Source: Planctomycetota bacterium (GTDB taxonomy: Bacteria > Planctomycetota > MHYJ01 > JACQXL01). From it: a stretch of DNA of 64,000 bases. A program made the translations under genes and the position numbers. The notes under the pieces are model-generated. The model had not been told where the DNA came from. It made no database searches and saw only the letters and a list, made by a program, of their open reading frames with translations. Below are positions 8,901-17,657 of this stretch, piece after piece (positions within the stretch are counted from its first letter, which is position 1; each line of letters starts with the position of its first letter). The stretch lies in contig JACRIK010000035.1 of the NCBI GenBank assembly GCA_016235865.1, positions 30,479 through 94,478 on the forward strand, read 5' to 3'.

Positions 8901-9923
8901 TTACTTCTTTAGATTCTTGAGAATCTCAGGTAGTTTATTGAGAATTGCCTGTTCCTTAAGATGTTCGCGATAGGGCCGGGCCGGAAACCCGGCTACCATC
9001 GTGTTGGACGGAATATCCTTTAGCACACCGGATTTGGCGCCGACCTTAACATTATCTCCGATAGTCACGTGGCCATCCACCCCGCTGTGACCAGCCAATA
9101 TCACATTCTTGCCGATTTTAGCAGATCCACCGATGACCGTGCCGGCAATAATAAGAGTGTTTTCACCGACCTCCACATTATGGGCGATATGAACAAGATT
9201 GTCAGTCTTGACATTTTTCCTGATGATGGTTGAGCCGAACCTAGCCCGGTCAACCGTACAGTTGGCACCTAATTCCACATCGTCTTCAATTACTACGTTA
9301 CCTCTTTGCGGTAATTTTACTCTCTCGCCTTTTTCCAAGGTAAAACCGAATCCATCAGACCCGACAACTGTTCCGCTATGAATTATTATATTATCACCCA
9401 GTATACAATTTTCCCTGATTACCGCATTGGGATAAATTAGGCAGTTTCTCCCGATTTTAACCGAGTGACCAATATAGACATTAGAATAAACAACAGTTTT
9501 TTCTCCGACCACAGCACCATTTTCAATAACTGTGAATGCACCAACTGAAACACCTTTGCCTAATTTTACGCCTTTAGCAATAACTGATTTAGGATGAACG
9601 CCTTTGGGGGCAGTATCCGTGGGGGGATTGAGACAGTCCACAACCCGGCTGAATGCCAAGTCGGGGTTATCAACCAGAATCACTGCTATGCTTGACGGGG
9701 TCTCCTTTAATGCCTGCATCATTACAATAGCTGATGCTTTAGTGCTTTTGAGGAGCGGCAGGTATTTCCGGTTGGTCAGGAAGGTGATATCGCCTTCTTT
9801 TGCCAGGTCAATGGTAGCGTAATTTTTGATGGCAACATCCTTACGGCCAGAGACTATTCGGCCTTTAAGTAATTTAGCAATTGCTTCAGCAGTAGGAAAT
9901 GAGGATCGTTTCATAATATGCAT
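8901..9923 (-). CDS. lpxD: UDP-3-O-(3-hydroxyacyl)glucosamine N-acyltransferase
   Basis: Third enzyme of lipid A synthesis: adds the N-linked 3-hydroxyacyl chain to UDP-3-O-acylglucosamine. Residues about 1-100 form the N-terminal uridine-binding domain (EGDITFLTNRKYLPLL). The rest is a left-handed beta-helix of hexapeptide repeats, with the catalytic His in VHIAHNVEVGENTLI and the conserved ILAGHSGVDGHVTIGD stretch. Starting at the ATG at 9923 gives 340 residues, the family's usual size; GAAGG lies upstream. Alternatives are the ATG at 9914 and a GTG at 9953. It is the last gene of the bamA-skp-lpxD order also seen in proteobacteria, supporting an LPS-containing outer membrane. Confidence 0.93.
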   Translation of the reverse strand: MHIMKRSSFPTAEAIAKLLKGRIVSGRKDVAIKNYATIDLAKEGDITFLTNRKYLPLLKSTKASAIVMMQALKETPSSIAVILVDNPDLAFSRVVDCLNPPTDTAPKGVHPKSVIAKGVKLGKGVSVGAFTVIENGAVVGEKTVVYSNVYIGHSVKIGRNCLIYPNAVIRENCILGDNIIIHSGTVVGSDGFGFTLEKGERVKLPQRGNVVIEDDVELGANCTVDRARFGSTIIRKNVKTDNLVHIAHNVEVGENTLIIAGTVIGGSAKIGKNVILAGHSGVDGHVTIGDNVKVGAKSGVLKDIPSNTMVAGFPARPYREHLKEQAILNKLPEILKNLKK

Positions 9924-9965
9924 GGAACCTTCGGAGATTTTAGCAAAAGACACCCGTTACCTGTT

Positions 9966-10649
9966 TTATTTATTCAGTATCTTAATAACATCCTCAGTGA
10001 TGTCGGTTTCCTTGGGCGCATAAAGAATAGTCCTGATATTTATTTGAACGCTAAAATCTTCCCCTTGAGGTATCGCAGAAAGTGCCGGGTCTGACTTAAA
10101 AATAAAAGTATAACCATTATCAACAGCATACTTGCTTATAACATCCCGGATATCTTTATACATTTTAACGGCATGCTCATTAAACCTGTTCCTGATATAC
10201 TCATTCCAGGCTTTCGTTTTATACTCATAACGCGCCTGCTCCTTGGCTAATTCCTCACTTTTTTCTCGATACAATTCGCTACCCAGCGACAATACTTCTA
10301 TTTCCTCTCGCAACTTCTTTATGTTCATTAATATTTCTTTTCTAAGCAAATCCTCTTTCTTCCTCTCGCTCTCCAGAATTTTCTCGAATTCTTTGAACTT
10401 ACCGTATTTATCAAAAACCTCGGCTAAATTAACCACACCAACCTTGAACGGAAATGAACCAATATTCGAACTGGGTTTTACTTCAGTCCCTGGTGTATCA
10501 GCCGAAGACGGTTTTACGTCATTTGGCATAACCTGTTCGGAGTCCACCGGCTTGGGCGGAGGCGTTGTTTCATCCTGCGCGATTATAGCTGAATAACAGC
10601 CAATCATACCGATTATGACAATTCCGATAATAATACCTGCGATCTTCAT
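9966..10649 (-). CDS. skp: Skp/OmpH-family periplasmic chaperone, possibly lipidated
   Basis: Periplasmic chaperone that holds unfolded outer-membrane proteins on their way to BamA. The start at 10649 has GGAGA 6 nt upstream and opens a signal segment; a longer reading to 10721 adds an unlikely N-terminal tail. After a Pro-rich linker (TTPPPKPVDSEQVMP) the OmpH pattern begins with VGVVNLAEVFDKYGKFKEFE, followed by a long charged coiled coil (KKLREEIEVLSLGSELYREK) and ends in YTFIFKSDP and a beta strand, as in Skp. The signal ends IGIVIIGMIGC, which could be a lipobox, whereas Skp is usually soluble. It lies between bamA and lpxD. Confidence 0.85.
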   Translation of the reverse strand: MKIAGIIIGIVIIGMIGCYSAIIAQDETTPPPKPVDSEQVMPNDVKPSSADTPGTEVKPSSNIGSFPFKVGVVNLAEVFDKYGKFKEFEKILESERKKEDLLRKEILMNIKKLREEIEVLSLGSELYREKSEELAKEQARYEYKTKAWNEYIRNRFNEHAVKMYKDIRDVISKYAVDNGYTFIFKSDPALSAIPQGEDFSVQINIRTILYAPKETDITEDVIKILNK

Positions 10650-10682
10650 AAACATTCTCCTTTTCGAACCTGTTACTCCATA

Positions 10683-10696
10683 CCGATATCTATCGG
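10683..10696. repeat. Perfect 14-bp CCGAT palindrome upstream of skp
   Basis: CCGATATCTATCGG is a perfect palindrome in the bamA-skp gap. It belongs to a group of CCGAT/ATCGG hairpins also seen at 20508, 32539 and 44354. Confidence 0.6.
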
Positions 10697-10759
10697 AATA
10701 GAATCTCTCTAAGGTTCTCATTTGGGCACTCTATAATATCCGTATTATAATTACAAGTT

Positions 10760-13219
10760 TTAGAATCCGAAACCAAGATTCATCTGGACACGCTGAACTT
10801 CGTCATCCAGCTGTTGTTTAATAGGATAGGCGATATCCAACGAAATCGGTATCATTCCTATCTGGAATCTCAAGCCGTAGCCAAAAGATGTTCTAGTGGT
10901 ATTCCAGTTAAGTTCACCCCAGGTATTGACGACGTTAGCCGCATCGTAGAATACGCCAAATCTCATAACTTCCATCGTAGTACCAGCCATTTCCTCGGTA
11001 TACAAAGGATAAGACAATTCACTATTAAATATCCCCATGATTTTACCACCCACCGGCACGCCATCCTGTTTTGGGCTAATCGTCCGGTATCTAAAACCCC
11101 GGGCACTCTTAAATCCACCACCGTAGAATTTTTCAAAGAAAGGCGTAACGTCCGTATCGCCAAATCGCTCCACCTGACCTAACTTAGAATTAATACTAAG
11201 GACAATTGGTTTGCCATCCCAATCAAATAAAGTATTATATTTATCAGCCGTGAGAATTGTTTTAGTAAAATCAAAATCACCGCCCAGAAAACCACCAGCA
11301 TATTCTTCTGACAGATGCACTCTGTAACCGCCACTGGGAAAATACCGACGATTACGGGTATCATTACCGATAAAATAAGTAATGCTTTGCTGGGTATTAC
11401 TGCCTTCTAAATCCTGAATTGACTGCGGCGCATCCGATTCCACATTGCTAATATCTATCTGTTCAGTACGCGGTCCGGCGCCTATCTGCCAGGTTTTCCA
11501 AAAACGCCTAGCCAGGGTAAAATCAATGCTGTCCCGGTCTTCACTATAATCAATCCAATCACGTTCAAATCCGGAAACGTTAAAATCAAATTCTAGTTGT
11601 TTATCAAAAACATAAGGTTCTGTAAAAGATAGTCCATATTGCGAGGTTGAGATGCCCGGCTGCCAGGTAAGCCTAAGCCGCTGACCTCCCCCAGCAAATG
11701 ATTTTCCCGTGAAAAATCCTCCGAAACTTTCGGGAGGATTAGCCAGATCAAAATTTATCTGATCATATTGGATAATACCGCTAAAACCGTAATTGGAGCT
11801 GTAGCCACCTCCAAAATTCATCATTCCGGTGGTAGTCTCGTCAACTTTAAGTAAAATATTCTTTAACTGCGCTGAACTCCCTTCTTCTATATCAAAATCC
11901 ATATCCTTAAAATAACGAGTGCTGCCAACGCGATCCAAACTATCCCTGATTAAACTATAATCCATTAAATCGCCAGGAGCAATTGCCATTTCGCGCCGGA
12001 TGACTTTGTCCTTGGTTTTATCATTGCCCGTAATTTTTATTTTTTCCAAATAACTGGGTTTGCCTTCTATAACTTCATATGTCAGATCTACAATTGCCGT
12101 TTTTGCCGGGAAGTGAGTCTTTATCTCCACATTGCAATCAATATAACCCAATTTACCATAGAGAGTCTTAATGGCATTACTATCCTTGAGAATAGCTTCC
12201 ATTTCATATATAGAATTCTCTTTCACCGTGGTTTTAGTAAGAATATCAGCGGTGTTTATTATCTTATTGTCAGCAATGGTAAACTTACCCACCTTGTAGC
12301 GTTCCCCTTCGTCAATATGAATGGCTATATTAACCCTATTCTTTTTAGCATTAAAAATAACATCTTCAATAAAGACGTTGACATCCAGCCAACCATTATC
12401 ACGGTAGAATTTCTTGAGCCGCTCCACATCTAAAACAAGCTCTTTCTCCTGGTAATAGGTGGCATTATCCTGTTTTATTGCATTATAAAGCGGGTGCTCA
12501 TAAAATATCTCATAAAAGACGTTATATGCCTTCCCCCAAAAATATTTAGGTGGTTCGTAAGGAAACGACTTATTCCCGTTAAAAACAATATCGCTTATCT
12601 TAACTTTAGGTCCTTCACGAACCGTATAAGTAAGTATCTTGCCTTTAATTCCGGTATCCACACGATAGGTTATGTCAACAAAGTAGTAGCCCTTTTCCAA
12701 ATATTTATCCGTCAGCGCCTTGATATCTGCCTTCGCCAAGAAGATATTTAATGCCGAATTATCCTTAATTTTAAGAACTTCTTTTAATAAATTCAGGGAA
12801 AATTCATCTACTCCCTCAAATTTAACTTCCAGAATCATTATAGATTCTTCCACTGTAAGGATAATCTTTACTTTAGTCCCAGAGTCCACATCTTCCACCT
12901 TCCAATCAATCTTGATAAAAAGATCACTATCATAAAGCCGACGAACATCCTCCTCAAGGACTGCCTGGGAAAAAGCCCCACCCTTTTTGGACTGTAGTTT
13001 ACTTAATACATTCTGAAGATTAACTTGTTGCAATCCAACAATTTCTATAGAGTCAATAACTGACGCTTTTTTAGCTTCTTTAGCTGGAGACTGGAAATCT
13101 GTCTTAGGTGCTGAAGTGTTTTTAGACGATTCAGCAGGATTTTGGGCATATAATATGACGCCACATAATAAAATCAGGCAACCAAACACAATCTTATTAT
13201 AAACCAGCTTGTTCATCAT
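10760..13219 (-). CDS. bamA: Outer-membrane protein assembly factor BamA
   Basis: Omp85-family core of the machine that inserts beta-barrel proteins into the outer membrane. The 819-residue product has a signal peptide (FGCLILLCGVILYAQ), then POTRA domains (the first begins SIEIVGLQQVNLQNVLSKL; another contains KITGNDKTKDKVIRREM), then the C-terminal 16-strand barrel (MMNFGGGYSSNYGFSGIIQY; YFPSGGYRVHLSEEYAGG; FGYGLRFQIGMIPISLDIAY). It ends with the aromatic residue Phe (MNLGFGF), the usual C-terminal barrel signal. The length is typical. Its ATG overlaps the dnaB stop by 4 nt (ATGA), coupling cell-envelope assembly to the replication/ribosomal cluster. Confidence 0.96.
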   Translation of the reverse strand: MMNKLVYNKIVFGCLILLCGVILYAQNPAESSKNTSAPKTDFQSPAKEAKKASVIDSIEIVGLQQVNLQNVLSKLQSKKGGAFSQAVLEEDVRRLYDSDLFIKIDWKVEDVDSGTKVKIILTVEESIMILEVKFEGVDEFSLNLLKEVLKIKDNSALNIFLAKADIKALTDKYLEKGYYFVDITYRVDTGIKGKILTYTVREGPKVKISDIVFNGNKSFPYEPPKYFWGKAYNVFYEIFYEHPLYNAIKQDNATYYQEKELVLDVERLKKFYRDNGWLDVNVFIEDVIFNAKKNRVNIAIHIDEGERYKVGKFTIADNKIINTADILTKTTVKENSIYEMEAILKDSNAIKTLYGKLGYIDCNVEIKTHFPAKTAIVDLTYEVIEGKPSYLEKIKITGNDKTKDKVIRREMAIAPGDLMDYSLIRDSLDRVGSTRYFKDMDFDIEEGSSAQLKNILLKVDETTTGMMNFGGGYSSNYGFSGIIQYDQINFDLANPPESFGGFFTGKSFAGGGQRLRLTWQPGISTSQYGLSFTEPYVFDKQLEFDFNVSGFERDWIDYSEDRDSIDFTLARRFWKTWQIGAGPRTEQIDISNVESDAPQSIQDLEGSNTQQSITYFIGNDTRNRRYFPSGGYRVHLSEEYAGGFLGGDFDFTKTILTADKYNTLFDWDGKPIVLSINSKLGQVERFGDTDVTPFFEKFYGGGFKSARGFRYRTISPKQDGVPVGGKIMGIFNSELSYPLYTEEMAGTTMEVMRFGVFYDAANVVNTWGELNWNTTRTSFGYGLRFQIGMIPISLDIAYPIKQQLDDEVQRVQMNLGFGF

Positions 13220-14646
13220 AGATCTTCTTCCATCATCTGAACTTCTTCTTGAGTGAGGTCCTCAAAGCGATAGAATTCCTTTAAGAATGCAACAGGGACA
13301 TTCTCGCCGGATGGACCATTTCTTTGCTTGCCGATATTAATATCACATTTATTTTTAGTTGTTTCATCATCCGGGTTATACATTTCGTCACGGTAAAGAA
13401 GGAAAACAACATCCGCATCCTGTTCAATGGCGCCAGATTCACGTAAGTCTGAAAGTCGAGGTCGGGGGTGTTTAGTAGAAGTAGGCCGCCTCTCTGGTTC
13501 CCGGCTTAATTGGGCCATTGCAACTACTGGTATTTCAAGTTCTTTGGCTAATCCTTTAAGAGATGATGAAATATAGGCTATCTCTCTTTCACGGTTATCA
13601 GCATCTTCCCATCTCATCAATTGCAAATAATCAACAATAATTAATTGAATGTCATGCTGGCTCTTCAGGCGTCTAGAACGGTTTCTCAACTCGAAGACCG
13701 AAAGCCCTGAAGTATCATCAATAAAAATTGGTGAATCTTCTAAAACGCCACAGACATCAAGAATGTGACGACGCTCTTCTTCGGAAAGCATTCCACTCCT
13801 CAATTTAGTACTGTTAATCCTTGCCGTGGAACAGAGAAGATTTTTGACTATCTGCTCGGATGTAACCTCAAGGGTATATAGAACCACTGGTTTTTTGCCC
13901 CTCATTGCAATATCATCAAGAAGACGTAGTGCAAAACTGGATTTACCGCTCCCTGGCCTACCGGCCACAATAACAAGTTGAGAAGGATGCAAGCCACCAG
14001 TCAAATCATCTAATCTAGTCAATCCAGTAGTTAACCCGGTAACTCTTTCAGCCTTATCCCTAATTTGACTGAAAACATTCTTAACAATCTGCTTGATATT
14101 AACCACCTCGGATTTGTCTTTTTCCTGCGCAAGTTCAAAAATGTTTTTCTGGGCATCTTCCAGTAGTTTTTCCGACTCTACTTCTCCACGGCTGCTTCTT
14201 TGCAGAATATTATTGGAAAGGTTTATCAATTCTCTTAGGATGTATTTTTCCCTGATAATCTCGGCATAAAATGTAGCATTACTGGATGTCGGAACCGATT
14301 CCAAAATGGTAACAATGTTTTCAATTCCGCCAGCCCGGTCAAGATTCCCCTTCTTTAGAAGCTCATCCTTAAGAATAACTACATCAAAAGAACGCCTCTG
14401 GTCATACAATTCCACCATCGTATCAAATATTAACTTGTGAGGCAAGTGGTAAAAATGACTGGATTTGATTATCTCGGACACGTCACCCAACTGATTATTA
14501 TCAAGAATCAGCGAACCGAGCAGGGCACTTTCGGCATTTAAATCATATGGATATTGAAAATCACCAACCGTTGTTACTTTGGCACTGTGAATGGTTTCTG
14601 TCGCCATAATTTTATTATTTCTCTTAGAGCCACCGGCTATAACCAT
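13216..14646 (-). CDS. dnaB: Replicative DNA helicase DnaB
   Basis: Hexameric 5'-3' replicative helicase. The N-terminal domain (residues about 25-130) contains NAESALLGSLILDN, and the RecA-like C-terminal domain carries Walker A AGRPGSGKSSFA, Walker B LIIVDYLQLM, and the VVAMAQLSREPERR arginine segment. At 476 residues it is the normal length. I use the ATG at 14646, 7 nt after the rplI stop with GAGAATAG upstream; an internal ATG at 14607 would shorten the poorly conserved N-terminus by 13 residues. The rpsF-ssb-rpsR-rplI-dnaB order is widespread in bacteria. No intein is visible in the P-loop region. Confidence 0.96.
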   Translation of the reverse strand: MVIAGGSKRNNKIMATETIHSAKVTTVGDFQYPYDLNAESALLGSLILDNNQLGDVSEIIKSSHFYHLPHKLIFDTMVELYDQRRSFDVVILKDELLKKGNLDRAGGIENIVTILESVPTSSNATFYAEIIREKYILRELINLSNNILQRSSRGEVESEKLLEDAQKNIFELAQEKDKSEVVNIKQIVKNVFSQIRDKAERVTGLTTGLTRLDDLTGGLHPSQLVIVAGRPGSGKSSFALRLLDDIAMRGKKPVVLYTLEVTSEQIVKNLLCSTARINSTKLRSGMLSEEERRHILDVCGVLEDSPIFIDDTSGLSVFELRNRSRRLKSQHDIQLIIVDYLQLMRWEDADNREREIAYISSSLKGLAKELEIPVVAMAQLSREPERRPTSTKHPRPRLSDLRESGAIEQDADVVFLLYRDEMYNPDDETTKNKCDINIGKQRNGPSGENVPVAFLKEFYRFEDLTQEEVQMMEEDL

Positions 14647-14653
14647 CTATTCT

Positions 14654-15142
14654 CTAAGACTCAGCACGAGGTGTCTTTGCTTCCGCTTCCTCTACGACCC
14701 ATAAGCGACAGGTGGCTGAAATTTCAGGATGAGGCTCTATCTTAATACGGTAAACACCCAATTCTTTTATCGGCGTTTCCATTTTTATCATCTCATCTTT
14801 AATGCCAGTGATATTCTCTTTAGCCAAAGCATCAATAATTACCTGGGGTGAAACAGAACCAAACAGAACGCCCTCTTCATTTGCCTTTACTTCAATTGTA
14901 CAAGAAGCGTTTTCTATCTTTACGGCCAGCTCTTTAAGATTACTCACCATTTCAACCTCGGACCGAACCAGGCGTTTCTTTTCTCTTTCCAATTCTAAAA
15001 GGTTTTCTTTGGTCGACAGGAACGCCAGTTTTTGAGGAAAAAGATAATTACGGGCATAGCCCTTTCTGACCTTAACTACTTCACCACGATTACCCAGGGT
15101 CTTAACATCTTTTCTTAGCAATACTTCTATTACAGCACTCAT
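14654..15142 (-). CDS. rplI: 50S ribosomal protein bL9
   Basis: Structural protein of the large ribosomal subunit bound near the L1 stalk. The N-terminal domain is clear (EVLLRKDVKTLGNRGEVV, then GYARNYLFP), followed by the long connecting helix (residues about 45-75) and the C-terminal domain (ANEEGVLFGSVSPQVIIDAL). Length 162 residues is slightly above the usual 148-150 because of an acidic tail (EEAEAKTPRAES). It follows rpsR by 11 nt and precedes dnaB by 7 nt. Confidence 0.96.
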   Translation of the reverse strand: MSAVIEVLLRKDVKTLGNRGEVVKVRKGYARNYLFPQKLAFLSTKENLLELEREKKRLVRSEVEMVSNLKELAVKIENASCTIEVKANEEGVLFGSVSPQVIIDALAKENITGIKDEMIKMETPIKELGVYRIKIEPHPEISATCRLWVVEEAEAKTPRAES

Positions 15143-15153
15143 CTATCTACTCC

Positions 15154-15426
15154 CTATCTCATTCCCGGATATGGTATCAAAGCCATATACCGGGCTAATT
15201 TAATGGCATTTTCCACCTTCCGCTGGTGTTTAATACAGTTACTGTTGCGTCTGCGGGTTGTTATTTTACCCTGCTGATTATGAAACTTTTGCAGGGCTTG
15301 CGTGTCCTTGTAATCTATTAACTTATTTTTATCCTTACAAAAACGACATTTACCCATTTTCTTAAAACTCTGCTTCGGCCTTCTACTCTTAAACTTCCCT
15401 TTTAATTCTTTCTTCATCATTCTCAT
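15154..15426 (-). CDS. rpsR: 30S ribosomal protein bS18
   Basis: Small-subunit protein that pairs with bS6 on the platform. The 90-residue product has a basic N-terminus, a CRFC pair plus a later Cys (NSNCIKHQ), suggesting the zinc-binding C+ form, and the conserved core KLIDYKDTQALQKF and KITTRRRNSNCIKHQRK. It ends in the typical LARYMALIPYP. AGGA lies about 7 nt before the ATG. The bS6 gene is in the same operon, separated by ssb. Confidence 0.96.
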   Translation of the reverse strand: MRMMKKELKGKFKSRRPKQSFKKMGKCRFCKDKNKLIDYKDTQALQKFHNQQGKITTRRRNSNCIKHQRKVENAIKLARYMALIPYPGMR

Positions 15427-15507
15427 CTTTTTTCCTATCTAATATATTTTAACGGTTAGCACGGTATAAATAAGCGTAATTTTGGCGTCTATAAGCGCCG
15501 GCTAATA

Positions 15508-15948
15508 TTAAAAAGGGATATCATCGTCAGTTCCAGCGTCAGGCAATTCATCCGGAGACGCTTCTTTTGAAGACATTTCTTCCCTTACTGTCTCCTCACC
15601 ACCCATACCATCGTTCTTTGGCTTAGCTCCGATAAATTTAACCTGGTTAGCCACCACTTTCATTTTAGAGTGCTTCTGCCCATCTTTTTCCCATCGGTCT
15701 AATTGCAATCTGCCCTCAATAAATACAGGTCGACCCTTCTTAAGAAAGGTCGCACAATTCTCAGCTTGCTTTTTCCAAACCACGATATCTATAAACAAAG
15801 GGTCTTCCTTACGCTCTCCGCTGGAAGTAAGATACGAATTATTTACGGCCAGCCCTAACTTGCAAACAGCCGCTCCTTGTGGCGTGTAGCTCAATTCTGG
15901 GTCACGTGTTAAATTACCCATCAACAAAACTTTGTTGAAATATGCCAT
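15508..15948 (-). CDS. ssb: Single-stranded DNA-binding protein
   Basis: OB-fold protein that coats single-stranded DNA and recruits repair and replication partners. The OB domain spans residues 1-112 (FNKVLLMGNLTRDPELSYTP; PLFIDIVVWKKQAENCATFL; GRPVFIEGRLQLDRWEKDGQ), followed by an acidic disordered tail ending DDDIPF, the partner-binding tip. It lies between rpsF and rpsR, its common place. The ATG is preceded by an AAGGAGAAACC box. Confidence 0.96.
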   Translation of the reverse strand: MAYFNKVLLMGNLTRDPELSYTPQGAAVCKLGLAVNNSYLTSSGERKEDPLFIDIVVWKKQAENCATFLKKGRPVFIEGRLQLDRWEKDGQKHSKMKVVANQVKFIGAKPKNDGMGGEETVREEMSSKEASPDELPDAGTDDDIPF

Positions 15949-15963
15949 CGGTTTCTCCTTATT

Positions 15964-16329
15964 TTATTTCTTGGTTTCGGCGGTTATAGCGCTGGCCGAC
16001 GCCACTGGCTCTTTACAACTACTCAGCATCTTTTCCTTCATTGACGGCTCTATAAATAAAATTAACGACCTGACAATAACGGTTGATAAATCACATTCAT
16101 TCCTGATTTTTGAGATATTCTCCGGCTCGGTCTCAAAATATGAAAGATAATAAGTACCGCGCCGGTGTCCTTTTATCTTATAAGCCAGATTCTTATCAGC
16201 CCATTTCATCTCTTTAAGTATTTTTGCGTTATACTTGTCCAACATGTTATGGATATATTCGGGCATTTTGCCGTCCTTGCTAGCTGTTGACGGATCAACA
16301 AGAAACATCGCCTCATAGGTTTTCATCAT
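15964..16329 (-). CDS. rpsF: 30S ribosomal protein bS6
   Basis: Small-subunit protein binding bS18. The sequence KTYEAMFLVDPSTASKD at the N-terminus and the KNLAYKIKGHRRGTYYLSYF segment are typical of bS6. GGAG lies 6 nt before the ATG at 16329 (MMKTYEA), which I prefer to an upstream TTG at 16341. An extended Ser/Ala-rich C-terminus (VASASAITAETKK) follows the conserved domain. It is 12 nt after the pth stop and in the standard rpsF-ssb-rpsR-rplI order. Confidence 0.95.
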   Translation of the reverse strand: MMKTYEAMFLVDPSTASKDGKMPEYIHNMLDKYNAKILKEMKWADKNLAYKIKGHRRGTYYLSYFETEPENISKIRNECDLSTVIVRSLILFIEPSMKEKMLSSCKEPVASASAITAETKK

Positions 16330-16341
16330 AATTCTCTCCAA

Positions 16342-16914
16342 TCAATTATATTTGTTCATACTTTTTTCAATGCCGTTTTGTATATAAAACACTATTGCTT
16401 CAACAGCGCTATTTAAAGCCTGCTTTATTTCCTTTTCCTCTGTCACTGTAAACTTATCCAACACGAAATTCATTGGGTCAACACCATCCGGCAACCCAAT
16501 ACCAACCCGTAGCCGGTGGAATTTATTATCGCCCAGTTGCCCGATAATTGACTGCAATCCTTTGTGGCCACCACTGGAACCTTCACGCCTGAACCTAACG
16601 GTTCCTATCGGCAGGTTATAGTCATCTAAAACTACCAATAAACCATCTATCGGCTCTGAAAAATTCTGTGCTATAACAGCCGCAGCCGTCCCAGAATTAT
16701 TCATATAGGTCTGCGGCTTTACCAACAGAACCTTTTCATTTGAGACCGTTCCCTTACTCACCAACGACCGATACTCCTCTTTCAGCCGAAAAGTTTTGGT
16801 TATCCCTGCATACCATTCGGAACAAGCCAATTTGTCAATAACCATAAACCCGACATTGTGTCGAGTCAATTCATATTTCTTGCCCGGATTACCCAATCCT
16901 ATAATAATTAACAC
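16342..16914 (-). CDS. pth: Peptidyl-tRNA hydrolase
   Basis: Cleaves peptidyl-tRNA released from stalled ribosomes. Motifs: IIGLGNPGKKYELTRHNVGF at the N-terminus with the catalytic His in TRHNVGF, the substrate-gating YMNNSG, DDYNLPIGTVRFRREGSSGG, and GGHKGLQSIIGQLG. At 190 residues the length is normal. The start is a GTG at 16914 with only a weak ribosome binding site, 3 nt after the rplY stop, so translational coupling is likely. Confidence 0.95.
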   Translation of the reverse strand: MLIIIGLGNPGKKYELTRHNVGFMVIDKLACSEWYAGITKTFRLKEEYRSLVSKGTVSNEKVLLVKPQTYMNNSGTAAAVIAQNFSEPIDGLLVVLDDYNLPIGTVRFRREGSSGGHKGLQSIIGQLGDNKFHRLRVGIGLPDGVDPMNFVLDKFTVTEEKEIKQALNSAVEAIVFYIQNGIEKSMNKYN

Positions 16915-16917
16915 GAG

Positions 16918-17634
16918 TTATTTCTTATGTTCCTTAGATTCCTTGGGCGTTGCGGCTTTGGCATCCTGTTTGGCAGCCGGAGCCTTAGCGCCCGCTTCAC
17001 CTTCAACTTCTTCAACCGGTTTCTTTGCGGTAATCACTTCCGGTTCTGCTGGAGCGCCTTCAGCCGGTGTCGGCGGTGCAACCTCTTCCACCTTCGGCAG
17101 GTGCACACCAGCCACCGCCACCTCCGGCACAACCGTGGTAGTAACGCCCTTAGGCAATATCAAATCTTTAACCCTAATCAAGCCATTTAATTCAAGATTG
17201 CCAACATCCACCTCAATTTTCTCGGGAATAGCCGTAGGCAGGCATTTAACACTTATTGATTTAAGTGTATGTTCCAGCACACCGCCTTCCTTAACACCTT
17301 TAGGAACACCCTTGAGAACAATTTCTATCTGAACCGTAATGAATTCGTCCATAGCCACACGGGCAAAATCAATATGCGTAATATACTCTTCGGCTGCATT
17401 GTATTTGAGTTCCTTCACCAGAACCTTCTCGGTTTTATTCGGCAATACCAAATCAACAAGCCGCGCAGTATGCCCAAGCAGTTTTAACGCTTCTTTTTTA
17501 TTCACCACTAACGCCTGGTTGACATCCTTGCCTCCGTATATAACGGCCGGAACCAAACTCTGAAGACGCATTCTGCGGCATTCCTTGGTGCCCTTCTTTT
17601 CTCTTAATTCCGCCTTCACTGAAATCGTTTCCAT
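16918..17634 (-). CDS. rplY: 50S ribosomal protein bL25, CTC/TL5 two-domain form
   Basis: 5S-rRNA-binding large-subunit protein. The 238-residue product has the N-terminal L25 domain (VKAELREKKGTKECRRMRL, then VPAVIYGG) and the C-terminal beta domain of the long CTC/TL5 form (GVLEHTLKSISVKCLPTAIP; GVTTTVVPEVAVAGVHLP). A Glu/Ala/Lys-rich tail of about 55 residues ends ESKEHKK. The prs-rplY-pth order is common in bacteria. Confidence 0.94.
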   Translation of the reverse strand: METISVKAELREKKGTKECRRMRLQSLVPAVIYGGKDVNQALVVNKKEALKLLGHTARLVDLVLPNKTEKVLVKELKYNAAEEYITHIDFARVAMDEFITVQIEIVLKGVPKGVKEGGVLEHTLKSISVKCLPTAIPEKIEVDVGNLELNGLIRVKDLILPKGVTTTVVPEVAVAGVHLPKVEEVAPPTPAEGAPAEPEVITAKKPVEEVEGEAGAKAPAAKQDAKAATPKESKEHKK

Positions 17635-17657
17635 AGAATCATTTTTCTCCTAATCTA

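Noticed and set aside
8893..8901. Terminator between ilvE and lpxD
   Set aside because: Gap is only 7 nt and has no stem or T-run.
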